Shown one piece after another: positions 52,025-60,743 of a DNA stretch of 64,000 nucleotides (position 1 is the stretch's first letter; every line of letters begins with the position of its first letter). Made by a program: the position numbers and the translations under genes. The notes under the pieces are model-generated. The model worked only from the letters and a program-made list of their open reading frames with translations, searched no databases and was not told where the DNA came from. The stretch comes from Bacillus sp. sid0103 (lineage in GTDB: Bacteria > Bacillota > Bacilli > Bacillales_B > DSM-18226), in NCBI RefSeq assembly GCF_019219025.1, contig NZ_JAHUWN010000004.1, forward strand, positions 186,001 through 250,000, read 5' to 3'.

Positions 52025-52365
52025 CTAAAAAAACGAATTGTTCTGATTTAGCTTCTACGAATATAATAAACTCTACTATCAATATTCAAAAGTAGGCACA
52101 TTTATGTGTCATAGTGTACAAAAAGATACCTTAAAGGGAGGAAGTAAAATATCTGGCGAATGTATAAATATTGAAACTGCTCTTGATATTCTTGTTGTTA
52201 ATTAAGAATAGCCAAAGCTATAGAGCCTTAGCTATCTTAATAGACAATCTATATTTAAAACATACAAACTTTATTTTAATAGACAGTGTTTTTTTTAAAG
52301 TTTCATTCGAGGAAGTTAATATCTTCTGGTTTATAACGTAGTTTTATAAAAAACTGTTAAAAACC
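52025..52365. other. Gene-free stretch between DoxX and flavin reductase copy B
   Basis: AT-rich, no gene recognised. AAAGGGAGGAAG near 52134-52145 on the plus strand resembles a ribosome site but no substantial frame follows it. Confidence 0.4.
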
Positions 52366-52800
52366 TTATCCAGCCAAAATAACAGCTGTCAAAAATATGA
52401 TTTGTAAGATAGTTCGAAGAAATAAAGGAGTAGTAGGCTTTCCGGCAATTGTGATACCTTTTCTTGAAGCAAAGATATTAGCTGGAAACATAATAATAAG
52501 TAGCAATGCCAAACCAATTGAAGCAATATTTGAAGTAAACGGAATCAGTAAACCTATAGCACCAATAATCTCAAGTATCCCCGTAATTGTCACCATGAGC
52601 CCTGGGTTTGGCACATTCGGAGGTACCATTTTGATAAGATCAGGACGTCTCTTTCCCCAATGAGCTGTCGCCGTAAATAAGAACATCAGAGCAACAGCAC
52701 CCCGTAAAGAAGTTTCCCACCCGTCAAAATAAGATATTCCTAAAACACCAATAATGCGCAAAATAAAAAATGATACGATAAGGATGATAAATGGAGCCAT
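52366..52800 (-). CDS. DoxX-family membrane protein
   Basis: A 144-residue protein with four hydrophobic segments and the DoxX-type blocks ALMFLFTATAHW (about 36-47) and TITGILEIIGAIGLLIP (about 71-87). DoxX proteins are associated with quinone- or thiol-linked redox processes in the membrane. It is monocistronic, with AGGAGG before the ATG. Function otherwise unknown. Confidence 0.85.
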   Translation of the reverse strand: MAPFIILIVSFFILRIIGVLGISYFDGWETSLRGAVALMFLFTATAHWGKRRPDLIKMVPPNVPNPGLMVTITGILEIIGAIGLLIPFTSNIASIGLALLLIIMFPANIFASRKGITIAGKPTTPLFLRTILQIIFLTAVILAG

Positions 52801-52905
52801 TTATATTTCCTCCTCTTAACAAACAAATTACCTATTGATGCTACTTGATTTTTATATGTATATTCTATTCATACCGAGTTATCACAATGAATCTTACAAG
52901 AAATG

Positions 52906-53105
52906 AACCAAAGTGTACCAGTGTTTATTGGAAACCTATCGTTATCTTATTAGAGGCCGAAGGAATCGAGTTTTTAGTCGTAAACGCTCAACATATGAAG
53001 GCCCTTCCGGGACGTAAAACGGATGTTAAAGATGCCGAGTGGATAGCTCAACTTCTTCGCCACGGACTACTGAAAGCAAGTTTCATCCCCGATCGGAATC
53101 AATTC
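52906..53105 (+). mobile_element. IS110-family transposase remnant
   Basis: The plus strand reads TSVYWKPIVILLEAEGIEFL, VNAQHMKALPGRKTDVKDAE and WIAQLLRHGLLKASFIPDR, the N-terminal DEDD-type catalytic region of IS110 transposases. Neither the start of the protein nor the C-terminal serine domain is present, and no element ends are seen. It is inactive and is the only transposon trace found in the window. Confidence 0.88.
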
Positions 53106-53175
53106 ATCCAAACATACGTACCAGCCGGCCAGGCATTTCATCCTGAATATTGACGAATAGATGTTGATGATTTCA

Positions 53176-54051
53176 TCATACTAGTATTTTTTCATAGCTA
53201 TCATATTGAAAAAGTCTTAGATTCGAGTTCATGAAAGGGATCGATATTTCCCGTAATATATGTGATACCACCTTATCGTGATTTGGGATATTACGATCTA
53301 GTAAAATACCCGCGACCGTTCCACTATGGGCAACAACGGTTCCTCCCTGATAGGTATCAGCTACTTTTTCTAAATGATGAAAAATAGGCTTAGGCAAGAT
53401 TTTTTGATTCACTCGTGCACTTATCGTAGCTGCCTTGCAAATATCAGCAAAATTTCTTTCCTTACAGCCTCTTTTCACCAGATGATAGGCTTCTAAGAAT
53501 TGCTTTTGATCCTCTCGGCTATAGGCTTTTCGAACTTGATTAAATTCGATAGTATCGATGGTACCTCCTAGGTCGATCCCAATGAGGATAAAGGGGGGTA
53601 AGTCTCCAAAGCTTTCCAAAAGCTGACCATGAATATGATCATAGGCGACAACTTTTTCATACATCACCCCATCCGTCGGATCAACCTGTGCGGCAATGGT
53701 GGAAATCATTTCATTCGTAAGAGGTAGAGAATAACTGTCAGAAATGGCTCTTAATGCGGCTGTGATATCAGCGGAGCTGCTGGCCAGCCCCTTGCCAGCT
53801 GGGATATTGGAGTGTAACTCAAGATGCCCTCCTACCTTTATATGAAATCGTTTGAGTAACAATTCCCCTGCTCTCATGGCTTTTGTCTTTGAATCTGCTA
53901 CTCTTATTTTGGAAATGGAGGGGTCTGGGGTAAAGCTAGCCTCGCTTCTTAAACTTGGGATTGGCAGAGTGATTAAAAAAGGGCGGTCACCGATGACCCC
54001 TTGTACAAGTTCTCCAAACGTTCCATGACAGCTTCCTTTACCAAGTTTCAT
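53176..54051 (-). CDS. pduX: L-threonine kinase PduX-like (GHMP family)
   Basis: A 291-residue GHMP kinase. The ATP-binding motif PAGKGLASSSADI is at about 88-100, the N-terminal SCHGTFGELVQG at 7-18 is typical of PduX, and the C-terminal GGTVVAHSGTVAGIL is the third GHMP motif. PduX makes L-threonine phosphate for the aminopropanol arm of cobalamin. First of the block with the cobO remnant, cobT and cobQ. A CobD decarboxylase is not in the window. Confidence 0.88.
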   Translation of the reverse strand: MKLGKGSCHGTFGELVQGVIGDRPFLITLPIPSLRSEASFTPDPSISKIRVADSKTKAMRAGELLLKRFHIKVGGHLELHSNIPAGKGLASSSADITAALRAISDSYSLPLTNEMISTIAAQVDPTDGVMYEKVVAYDHIHGQLLESFGDLPPFILIGIDLGGTIDTIEFNQVRKAYSREDQKQFLEAYHLVKRGCKERNFADICKAATISARVNQKILPKPIFHHLEKVADTYQGGTVVAHSGTVAGILLDRNIPNHDKVVSHILREISIPFMNSNLRLFQYDSYEKILV

Positions 54052-54135
54052 TTTTAATCTCCTCTCCGACTATTCCATCCCCAGTTCAACCACGAAGAAG
54101 ATCGCTTCCGTGTCCATACTTTTGAATGTAGGACA

Positions 54136-54625
54136 TTAAAACTCAATTCCCTTCACAGCAGGAATTGCTTCATTATAATAATGCTTTACAGGCTTCATTT
54201 CCGTTACTAAATCAGCGCAAGCGATAATTTCATCATGTACAGACCGTCCGGTAATCACAAGATGCATCCCCTTAGGACGGTGCTGGATCAAATCAAGGAC
54301 TTCCTTCAATGGAAGGATATCCTCAATCGGAAATTTTTCGATTGCCAGGGCATTATTCAATTCATCTAAAATCACAACATCATAACCGCCAAAAAGCACC
54401 TTTTCTTTCGTAAAAGCCCACGCTGTTTTTAAGGCCGCCCTATGTTCCTCCGGTGTTTTGGTCCAGGTAAAGCCCACTCCCATTTGAACGATTTCAATCC
54501 CTAATTTTTCGAAGGTGATTTTTTCCCCATAGGTTCGTTCGGGAGATTTAATAAATTGAATCATGAACACACGTTTCCCCCGTCCTGCTGCGCGAATAGC
54601 GAACCCTAGGACAGCGGTTGTTTTC
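54136..54625 (-). pseudogene. Truncated cob(I)alamin adenosyltransferase (cobO-type) lacking the P-loop
   Basis: From about residue 30 of the family onward (KTTAVLGFAIRAAGRGKRVF, IQFIKSPERTYGE, VVILDELNNALA, LVITGRSVHDE) the sequence is intact to the stop at 54136. The GxGKGKT nucleotide-binding loop is missing: before KKTTA comes SSV and then a stop codon in frame, only seven bases beyond the cobT stop. No ribosome site or start is present there; a GTG or ATG inside (near 54570) would give a protein without Walker A. The full-length paralogue is at 59637-60176. Confidence 0.8.
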
Positions 54626-54631
54626 TTTACG

Positions 54632-55672
54632 CTACTCTATTAAAATACCTGCCGATTCAAACGTGGCCATTTCCTTCAGCATTAATGTGGCCGCCTGTAA
54701 GATTGGGAAGGCAATCGCTGCCCCGCTTCCTTCCCCTAAACGCAAATCCAGATCAACAAGCGGCTTCTTTCTTAATAACTGAAGTGCTATTTCGTGTCCC
54801 GGTTCCACGGACTGATGTCCCGCAATCATATAATCACTTGCAGTCTCGCAAATTTCCTTTGCCAGTAGTGCTGAAACGGTGCAGATAAACCCGTCGACCA
54901 AAATCGGAATCCTGTTTGCCGCTGCCGCTAGCATTGCACCCGTCATTCCCGCAATTTCCAAGCCGCCTATTTTCATTAAAATATCGATCGGATCGTTCCG
55001 ATCAGGCTTTCTTTCCATTAGTGCTCTGGAAATAACATCTTGCTTATGGCTGATTTTTTCAGGTGCAATCCCTGTTCCCCGACCCACAAGCGTACTGATG
55101 TCCTGACCGCTTAAAACGGCTAGTATGGCACTGCTTGGTGTCGTATTGCCGATTCCCATTTCACCAAGAATTAAACATTTGCATCCATGCTTAATCATAT
55201 GTTCAGCCCGTTCATAGCCAACAGTGATCGCTTTTTCCACTTCTTCTCTTGTCATCGCAATGTGCTTGCAAAAATTCCTTGTTCCGTATCGAATCTTCCG
55301 TTGCACGACACCGTCTACCTCGATATTAGCGGCGACACCAATATCGACTACCTCAAACATCGCTCCAATTTGTCTGCTAAAGACATTAATCGCAGCGCCG
55401 CCGTTTAAAAAGTTCATTACCATTTGCACAGTCACTTCCTGAGGGTAAGCGGATACCCCCTCTTCGGCCACTCCATGATCCGCGGCAAACACAATTACAC
55501 CAGGAGGTGACACGACAGGAAAGGATTCGGAAGTCATTTCCGCCAGTTGTATCGCCAATTCTTCCAATCTGCCTAAACTGCCTGGAGGTTTGGTTAAAAT
55601 ATCGATATACTCACGGACCTTTTGACCCATTTCTGCATCCAGAGGTGGAATCGTCGTTTTTAGACCATTCAT
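54632..55672 (-). CDS. cobT: Nicotinate-nucleotide:dimethylbenzimidazole phosphoribosyltransferase
   Basis: A 346-residue CobT. Blocks seen are KPPGSLGRLEELA (32-44), FAADHGVAEEGVSAYP (66-81), GGAAINVFSRQ (90-100), GEMGIGNTTPSSAI (170-183), VGRGTGI and the catalytic glutamate in LRLGEGSGAAIAFP near 317. It activates the lower ligand of cobalamin. It overlaps cobQ by 4 nt. Confidence 0.96.
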   Translation of the reverse strand: MNGLKTTIPPLDAEMGQKVREYIDILTKPPGSLGRLEELAIQLAEMTSESFPVVSPPGVIVFAADHGVAEEGVSAYPQEVTVQMVMNFLNGGAAINVFSRQIGAMFEVVDIGVAANIEVDGVVQRKIRYGTRNFCKHIAMTREEVEKAITVGYERAEHMIKHGCKCLILGEMGIGNTTPSSAILAVLSGQDISTLVGRGTGIAPEKISHKQDVISRALMERKPDRNDPIDILMKIGGLEIAGMTGAMLAAAANRIPILVDGFICTVSALLAKEICETASDYMIAGHQSVEPGHEIALQLLRKKPLVDLDLRLGEGSGAAIAFPILQAATLMLKEMATFESAGILIE

Positions 55673-57186
55673 TGTGTAATCCCCCTTTTTTGAAATTCCT
55701 TCATTTTTTGTTCCATCAAATCAAGTTTTACGTGCTCCCTTACATGATCCGCTAACAGATCAAACGCTTCTTCACGCAGATGGTTAAAAGATACACGCTG
55801 ATCAATCGGTGCCAATCCCTTTGTTTGGCGAATCTGATTCAATAGCTCCTTACGAAATTCATCATTATGAAAAATCCCGTGAAAGTAAGTGCCAATGATT
55901 CTTTCATCTGCGGTTTTACAGCCATCTGATCGGCCTTGTGTATCAATTAGTCCCCGGGATTCTCGGGTCGTCCACGTTTCTCCCATATGAATCTCATAAC
56001 CTGACACGTTGAAATGTTTGCCGTTAAGGTGTAAGAGTCCGTTTGATGACACGGTCGTCTTGTCTTTTGTAATGGTAGTCCTGATGGGCAGTAAGCGGAG
56101 ACCTTCGATTTCTTGGTGAAGTGACTCAATGGCAAACGGATCCTCGATTTTTTCACCGAGCATTTGATAGCCGCCGCAGATCCCAAATAGAAGGGATTCG
56201 TGCTTTTGCTGCAATTCCACGATTTTCTCGGCGATACCACTTTTTCTTAAAAACAGCAAATCCTCGATCGTATTCTTGCTCCCAGGAAGAATCACTAAAT
56301 CTGGGCTGTGTAATTGGTCTGCTCTTGTAATAAACCGGACATGGCAATCAGGTTCGGCAAAAAAAGGATCGACATCGGTGAAATTGGAGATTTTCGGATA
56401 CTGAATCACCGCAATATCAAGTTCTTTTTCGGTATTTCGGACCGATGTATATTGATTTAATATCACGGAATCCTCGGCATCGATGTTTAAATTCTCCAAA
56501 TAAGGAATCACTCCCAGAACCGGTTTTCCTGTATATTCCTCAAACCATGTTAATCCAGATTCCAAAAGCCGTATATCACCGCGGAATTTATTGATGATGA
56601 CTCCGATGATTCGGTCACGGTCATTAGGGTCCATGAGCTGAAGGGTTCCAACTAAACTGGCAAAAACTCCGCCTTTTTCGATATCCCCAATCAAAATCAC
56701 AGGGGCGCCAGCCATTCTTGCGACCCGCATATTGACCATTTCCCTGTCATTCAGATTAATCTCGGCAGGACTGCCCGCCCCTTCAATGACAATCCGTTCA
56801 TACTTTTCTGACAGAACAGCAAGCGATTCTTTAATAAGCTCAATACCCGTTTGAAAGAATTCCTTGCGATACGCACTGGCTTCCATATTTTTATACGGTT
56901 TTCCATGGACCACAATTTGGGATTGGTTATCCCGATTCGGCTTGAGCAGAATCGGATTCATATCAGTTGTCGCCTGAATCCCTGCTGCTTCAGCTTGGAC
57001 CCCTTGTGCTCTTCCTATTTCTTTTCCATCCACTGTGATATAAGAGTTTAACGCCATATTTTGTGACTTAAAAGGAACCGTTTTATATCCGTCCTGGGCG
57101 AATATACGGCAAAAGGCCGTCACGACGACACTTTTGCCGACATCCGAATTGGTACCTTGAAACATCAATTTAAGAGCCTTAGCCAT
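55669..57186 (-). CDS. cobQ: Cobyric acid synthase
   Basis: A 505-residue amidotransferase amidating cobyrinic acid a,c-diamide. N-terminal P-loop-like QGTNSDVGKSVVVTA (10-24), KPFKSQNMALNSY-type block, GDIEKGGVFASL (about 163-174), and a class I glutaminase domain with cysteine in FGICGGYQMLG (about 335) and catalytic HGIFH near 445. Coupled to cobT (ATGA). Confidence 0.95.
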   Translation of the reverse strand: MAKALKLMFQGTNSDVGKSVVVTAFCRIFAQDGYKTVPFKSQNMALNSYITVDGKEIGRAQGVQAEAAGIQATTDMNPILLKPNRDNQSQIVVHGKPYKNMEASAYRKEFFQTGIELIKESLAVLSEKYERIVIEGAGSPAEINLNDREMVNMRVARMAGAPVILIGDIEKGGVFASLVGTLQLMDPNDRDRIIGVIINKFRGDIRLLESGLTWFEEYTGKPVLGVIPYLENLNIDAEDSVILNQYTSVRNTEKELDIAVIQYPKISNFTDVDPFFAEPDCHVRFITRADQLHSPDLVILPGSKNTIEDLLFLRKSGIAEKIVELQQKHESLLFGICGGYQMLGEKIEDPFAIESLHQEIEGLRLLPIRTTITKDKTTVSSNGLLHLNGKHFNVSGYEIHMGETWTTRESRGLIDTQGRSDGCKTADERIIGTYFHGIFHNDEFRKELLNQIRQTKGLAPIDQRVSFNHLREEAFDLLADHVREHVKLDLMEQKMKEFQKRGITQ

Positions 57187-57386
57187 CTTCTTTGTACTCC
57201 TTACATTTCCTGATTTAATTTCCGACTAGCCCAGGGCACCATTAACTCCCCCGATATGTCTTGTCATGGGTCACATACTAGGTTGATGGAACTCGTTACC
57301 GTATGCCACTCGAACTTTTCTTGGCAAACAATAACCATAATACTAAGAAAAACCGGACTATAAAACAAAATCTGGTTGTCTATCCT

Positions 57387-58592
57387 CTAATTATGGTGAT
57401 GGTGATGATGATGTTCATACCCATGTTCTTCCGCATATTTACGAAAATTTTCTAAATCTTGCATTCCAGTGGATGTACCGTTTATGGCCTGATTCATACG
57501 TTCTAACAGTACTGTTCTTAACTTTGGATGATAGCCAAAATACTGAGCAATATCAATTGTTACATGCGGATAAGTCTCTTTAAACTGTTCGGCCATTTTA
57601 TTCATTCTTTCCATTAAAATTCCCGTAAATAAAAAATACGGGAGCATGATAATTTTTTTTGCGCCTAATTTAATGCAGCGTTCCATCCCATCCTCCACAG
57701 TTGGCGTCGTTACCCCCATAAAGGCACTTTCAACGATAGGTACATTTAATTTCTCCCACAATAATCTGCTGATTTTATAAAAATCACCATTAGCATATGG
57801 ATCGCTGCCGCCACGTCCAATTAATAAAATGGCCGTATCCTCATGCTTTTGATCTACATCAAAACCTGCTTCAGCAAGTCTTGTTTTTAAAATTTCAAAA
57901 ACTTCCTCATGAACACCTATCGTTTGGCCATAAGTAAATCGAACATCTGGGAAATGCTCTTTAGCATGTTCGATCTCTGCAGGAATGTGCAGTTTTGAGT
58001 GTCCTGCATGTAATAATATGATGGGAATTACATGGATTTCATCCGCACCTTTTTCAACACACAACTGAATCCCATCCTCAATATTTGGTGATGCAAATTC
58101 TAAAAAACATGTTTCTACTAAAAGGGCTGGATCAATGTATTCTTTCATTTGCCCGACAAATTCGCGAACTTCTATATTCCCTGCCTCAAGCCTGCTGCCA
58201 TGTCCAACAAATAATACAGCTTTTTTCATCGGTCCATTACCTTTCTTGTATTTTTCAATTCCTTTTATGCGATCTTCGCTGCGTTTCCGCACACCCTGCT
58301 CCATTGAATATATGATCGCATCTTCTTTAACTTCTTCATGAACAACATCACGTGCAGTTTCTTCATGTTGAACCGAATACCATGTCCCTTTTGGGTAATC
58401 AATTACGACGCATTTATCTTTACAGCGGCCGTTACATCGTGTACGCGATGTATGAATATGCTCATCTAAACGGTTTTTCCGGATTTCGTCTCGAATTTGC
58501 TGCGTGACCTCCTCAGCTCCTGCTCCCATACAGGTTGCCCCATTGCAAATGAGTAAGTGACGCTGCATTTGCGTTAAATTCCATGTTGTCAT
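57387..58592 (-). CDS. cbiX: Sirohydrochlorin cobaltochelatase CbiX fused to an N-terminal ferredoxin
   Basis: A 401-residue fusion. Residues 11-100 form a thioredoxin-like [2Fe-2S] ferredoxin (LLICNGATCMG, later RCNGRCKDKCVVIDYPKGTWY). Residues 122-385 are a long CbiX with two chelatase halves: VLFVGHGSRLEAGN (active histidine about 130), ILLHAGHSKLHIP, and LLIGRGGSDPYANGDFY. The C-terminus is a natural run of seven histidines before the final Asn, a feature I recall for Bacillus CbiX, probably for cobalt handling. It inserts Co into sirohydrochlorin. Confidence 0.92.
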   Translation of the reverse strand: MTTWNLTQMQRHLLICNGATCMGAGAEEVTQQIRDEIRKNRLDEHIHTSRTRCNGRCKDKCVVIDYPKGTWYSVQHEETARDVVHEEVKEDAIIYSMEQGVRKRSEDRIKGIEKYKKGNGPMKKAVLFVGHGSRLEAGNIEVREFVGQMKEYIDPALLVETCFLEFASPNIEDGIQLCVEKGADEIHVIPIILLHAGHSKLHIPAEIEHAKEHFPDVRFTYGQTIGVHEEVFEILKTRLAEAGFDVDQKHEDTAILLIGRGGSDPYANGDFYKISRLLWEKLNVPIVESAFMGVTTPTVEDGMERCIKLGAKKIIMLPYFLFTGILMERMNKMAEQFKETYPHVTIDIAQYFGYHPKLRTVLLERMNQAINGTSTGMQDLENFRKYAEEHGYEHHHHHHHN

Positions 58593-58702
58593 AAAGTGAC
58601 CTCCCCCTCTCCCATCATTTTTTAACCACTATTTCTATTTGTTATATCAACAGTTCCCCCGATTTAAGCCCCAATTAGTAATGTCAAAAGTCAAAACGAA
58701 AC

Positions 58703-59542
58703 TTAGTCATGTAACTTCAAAGGCTCCCAACTAATGATCGCAGCATAGAATGGGTAACGGTATACATGCTGGCCATCCTCCATTGCTATAAAGCGTTCGA
58801 GTGATGCTTTCACATGTACCATATCAAACCGAGGTGATAAGATTTTTTTGCTTTGTGCTTCATATAATTGCTGTAATGTAACATAACGATACTCACGCTC
58901 CAGCTTAAGCATTTCACAATTTGCATGAATCCCTAACTGATACAGCATATTGACGATGGTAATATAATCACGTCGAGGATATTTAATGTCATAGCCAAAC
59001 TGCTCATTTAAAATAACGTAATGCGGTTGAATAGGTCCTGTTGTTAAACCAATGATGGCGCGCTTTTTGGCAAGACTGTTCATTTTTTTCAGCGCCGCAT
59101 TCATTTCATACATCCGATAAAAGCAGTTCACTCCAATAACAACATCATGCTGCTCAATTTGCGCTTCTTCCCATTTACTATGAACGAACTGAACATTTGT
59201 ATTGTTTTCAAAGTATTGTTTTAAATAATCAAGCACACTTTCAGAACCATCCACTAAAGTTAAACATTTGACATCTTGACGGAGTTGGAAGGTATAGTTG
59301 CCCCATCCCGGACCAATTTCAATACAAGTTGAATTTTGGGGGATATGTTGTTTCATTTTTTCGTAAATTTTTTTTGCATAGTTATCTGTTTGCTTGTATG
59401 ATTTTTTCTTCATGGACTGAGCCCAAAATTCTTCTTCCAGCAAATCATCGATCATTCTTTCTGGCATCTTGCCATGCCAGTCTAACATGCCTTCTTTCCA
59501 CAGCTTTTCAAAATCAAATTGTAAAGGGGAACCTTTTATCAT
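58703..59542 (-). CDS. Class I SAM-dependent methyltransferase of unknown role
   Basis: A 279-residue protein with the SAM-binding motif I CIEIGPGWGNYTFQLR (about 73-88), acidic motif II LVDGSESVLDYL and a motif IV-like HDVVIGVNCFY. It does not resemble the corrin-ring methyltransferases (CbiE/F/H/L). It lies between cbiX and the adenosyltransferase gene in the cobalamin cluster, so it may act on a precursor or regulate, but nothing in the sequence proves this. Confidence 0.8.
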   Translation of the reverse strand: MIKGSPLQFDFEKLWKEGMLDWHGKMPERMIDDLLEEEFWAQSMKKKSYKQTDNYAKKIYEKMKQHIPQNSTCIEIGPGWGNYTFQLRQDVKCLTLVDGSESVLDYLKQYFENNTNVQFVHSKWEEAQIEQHDVVIGVNCFYRMYEMNAALKKMNSLAKKRAIIGLTTGPIQPHYVILNEQFGYDIKYPRRDYITIVNMLYQLGIHANCEMLKLEREYRYVTLQQLYEAQSKKILSPRFDMVHVKASLERFIAMEDGQHVYRYPFYAAIISWEPLKLHD

Positions 59543-59636
59543 TGAATTTTCTCCTCAATCTCGACAACATAAATGGACAATCCTTCTCTGGTGAATTGGG
59601 TGCCAGTTTGTGATTTAACCATGGCGGCCTGGGTAC

Positions 59637-60176
59637 TTAAAACTCAAGCCCCTTCATCGCTTTGACATCCTGATCAGCATAATAATGTTTTGTGGCATCA
59701 ATCGTTGACACTAAATCAGCTAAAGCGAGTAGAGATGGATGTGCAGAACGGCCTGTGATGACAAGGTGCATCGTTTTAGGACGGTTTTGTATGGCCGCTA
59801 ACACCTCTTGTAATGGCAATACATCATCGATTGGAAAACGTGTGATGGCTAACGCATTATTCAACTCATCCAGCACTAAAACATCTGTTGTTTCATCATT
59901 TATCTCTTCTTTTACTGTCTGCCAGGCTTTCGCAAGTGCTTCGCGATGCTCCTCCGGTGTTTTCGTCCATGTAAAACCGACACCTAATTGCACTGTTTTA
60001 ACACCAAGTTTTCGCAGGGCAATTTGTTCACCATATGTACGTTCAGGTGATTTAATAAATTGAAAGTATTTCACCTTCATGCCGCGGCCAATTGCGCGTA
60101 ATACGACACCAAGTGAAGCAGTTGTTTTTCCTTTGCCTTCTCCTGTATAAACTAACAGCATCCCCTGTCGTGCCAT
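59637..60176 (-). CDS. cobO: Cob(I)alamin adenosyltransferase (CobO/BtuR type)
   Basis: A 179-residue enzyme adding the adenosyl group to cobalt. P-loop TGEGKGKTTASLG (about 11-23), KYFQFIKSPERTYGE, LGVGFTWTKTPEEHREAL, LVLDELNNALA, and LVITGRSAHPSLLALADLV. AGGGAGG is 6 nt before ATG 60176. This is the intact copy; the remnant at 54136 shares these blocks but lacks the P-loop. It is likely to supply adenosylcobalamin for EutBC, as no EutT is seen in the eut locus. Confidence 0.95.
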   Translation of the reverse strand: MARQGMLLVYTGEGKGKTTASLGVVLRAIGRGMKVKYFQFIKSPERTYGEQIALRKLGVKTVQLGVGFTWTKTPEEHREALAKAWQTVKEEINDETTDVLVLDELNNALAITRFPIDDVLPLQEVLAAIQNRPKTMHLVITGRSAHPSLLALADLVSTIDATKHYYADQDVKAMKGLEF

Positions 60177-60188
60177 GTACAAGCCTCC

Positions 60189-60743
60189 CTAAAGCCAAGT
60201 TGTTTTTTCTGCAAATGGTGTACGCTTTTTCGCGGAAGTGATTTCTTCTGCAGGGTAACCAATGCATAACGTCCCTACTAATTGCTCTCCATCCGGTGCA
60301 CCAATAAAATCATGTAATACTGTATCATGCACTAAGCCAACACCGCGTGTACGCCATACCATGCCTAAACCCAGCTGTTCGGCCATTAACCACATCGACA
60401 TAATCGCACTGCTGACTGCAAAGGTATTATCTTTGGTTGCACCTTCATCTCCAACCACAATGGCAGATGTCACAACAATGACAAGCGGTGTTTTTGTGAT
60501 GGCTTCCATTGAGCTTTCCACTAAATGTGGTTTTGTTGGGAAACGTTTTTGTAAATAATCAAGCGCCACCTGCTCATAACGGTTTAAGCTGTCACCCTGT
60601 AATACATAGAAATGCCATGGCTCACGCATACGGTCATTTGGTGCATACGTTGCTGCTTCTAATAACGTCTCAATTTTGTCACGTTCCACTTCGCTCGTTT
60701 CAAATTGGCGAATCGCACGGCGTTTTTTTAATGCATCTAACAT
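60189..60743 (-). CDS. Nitroreductase-family flavoprotein in the cobalamin cluster
   Basis: A 184-residue nitroreductase: FMN-binding KKRRAIRQFE (6-15), ATYAPNDRMREPWHFYVL (31-48) and the C-terminal CIGYPAEE. It is a single-domain, YdjA-like length, shorter than BluB, which makes dimethylbenzimidazole and belongs to the same superfamily. Its ATG overlaps the cobA stop by 7 nt, so it is part of the operon. A reductase for cobalt or flavin ahead of adenosylation is another possibility. Confidence 0.85.
   Translation of the reverse strand: MLDALKKRRAIRQFETSEVERDKIETLLEAATYAPNDRMREPWHFYVLQGDSLNRYEQVALDYLQKRFPTKPHLVESSMEAITKTPLVIVVTSAIVVGDEGATKDNTFAVSSAIMSMWLMAEQLGLGMVWRTRGVGLVHDTVLHDFIGAPDGEQLVGTLCIGYPAEEITSAKKRTPFAEKTTWL

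Noticed and set aside
52845..53153. A complete IS110 element
   Set aside because: Only the N-terminal catalytic part of the transposase is present, without ends or the C-terminal domain.
54136..54570. The first adenosyltransferase as a functional gene from an internal ATG or GTG
   Set aside because: It would lack the nucleotide-binding P-loop, and no ribosome site precedes the internal starts.
57187..57386. Cobalamin riboswitch upstream of cobQ
   Set aside because: No B12-box or conserved core could be found on the minus strand; only a weak GGT/ACC dyad is present. If a riboswitch controls the cluster it is more likely beyond base 64000.
57387..57430. Polyhistidine tail as a cloning tag
   Set aside because: It is in frame with native sequence on both sides of a natural chromosomal context, and His-rich C-termini are a feature of CbiX proteins.
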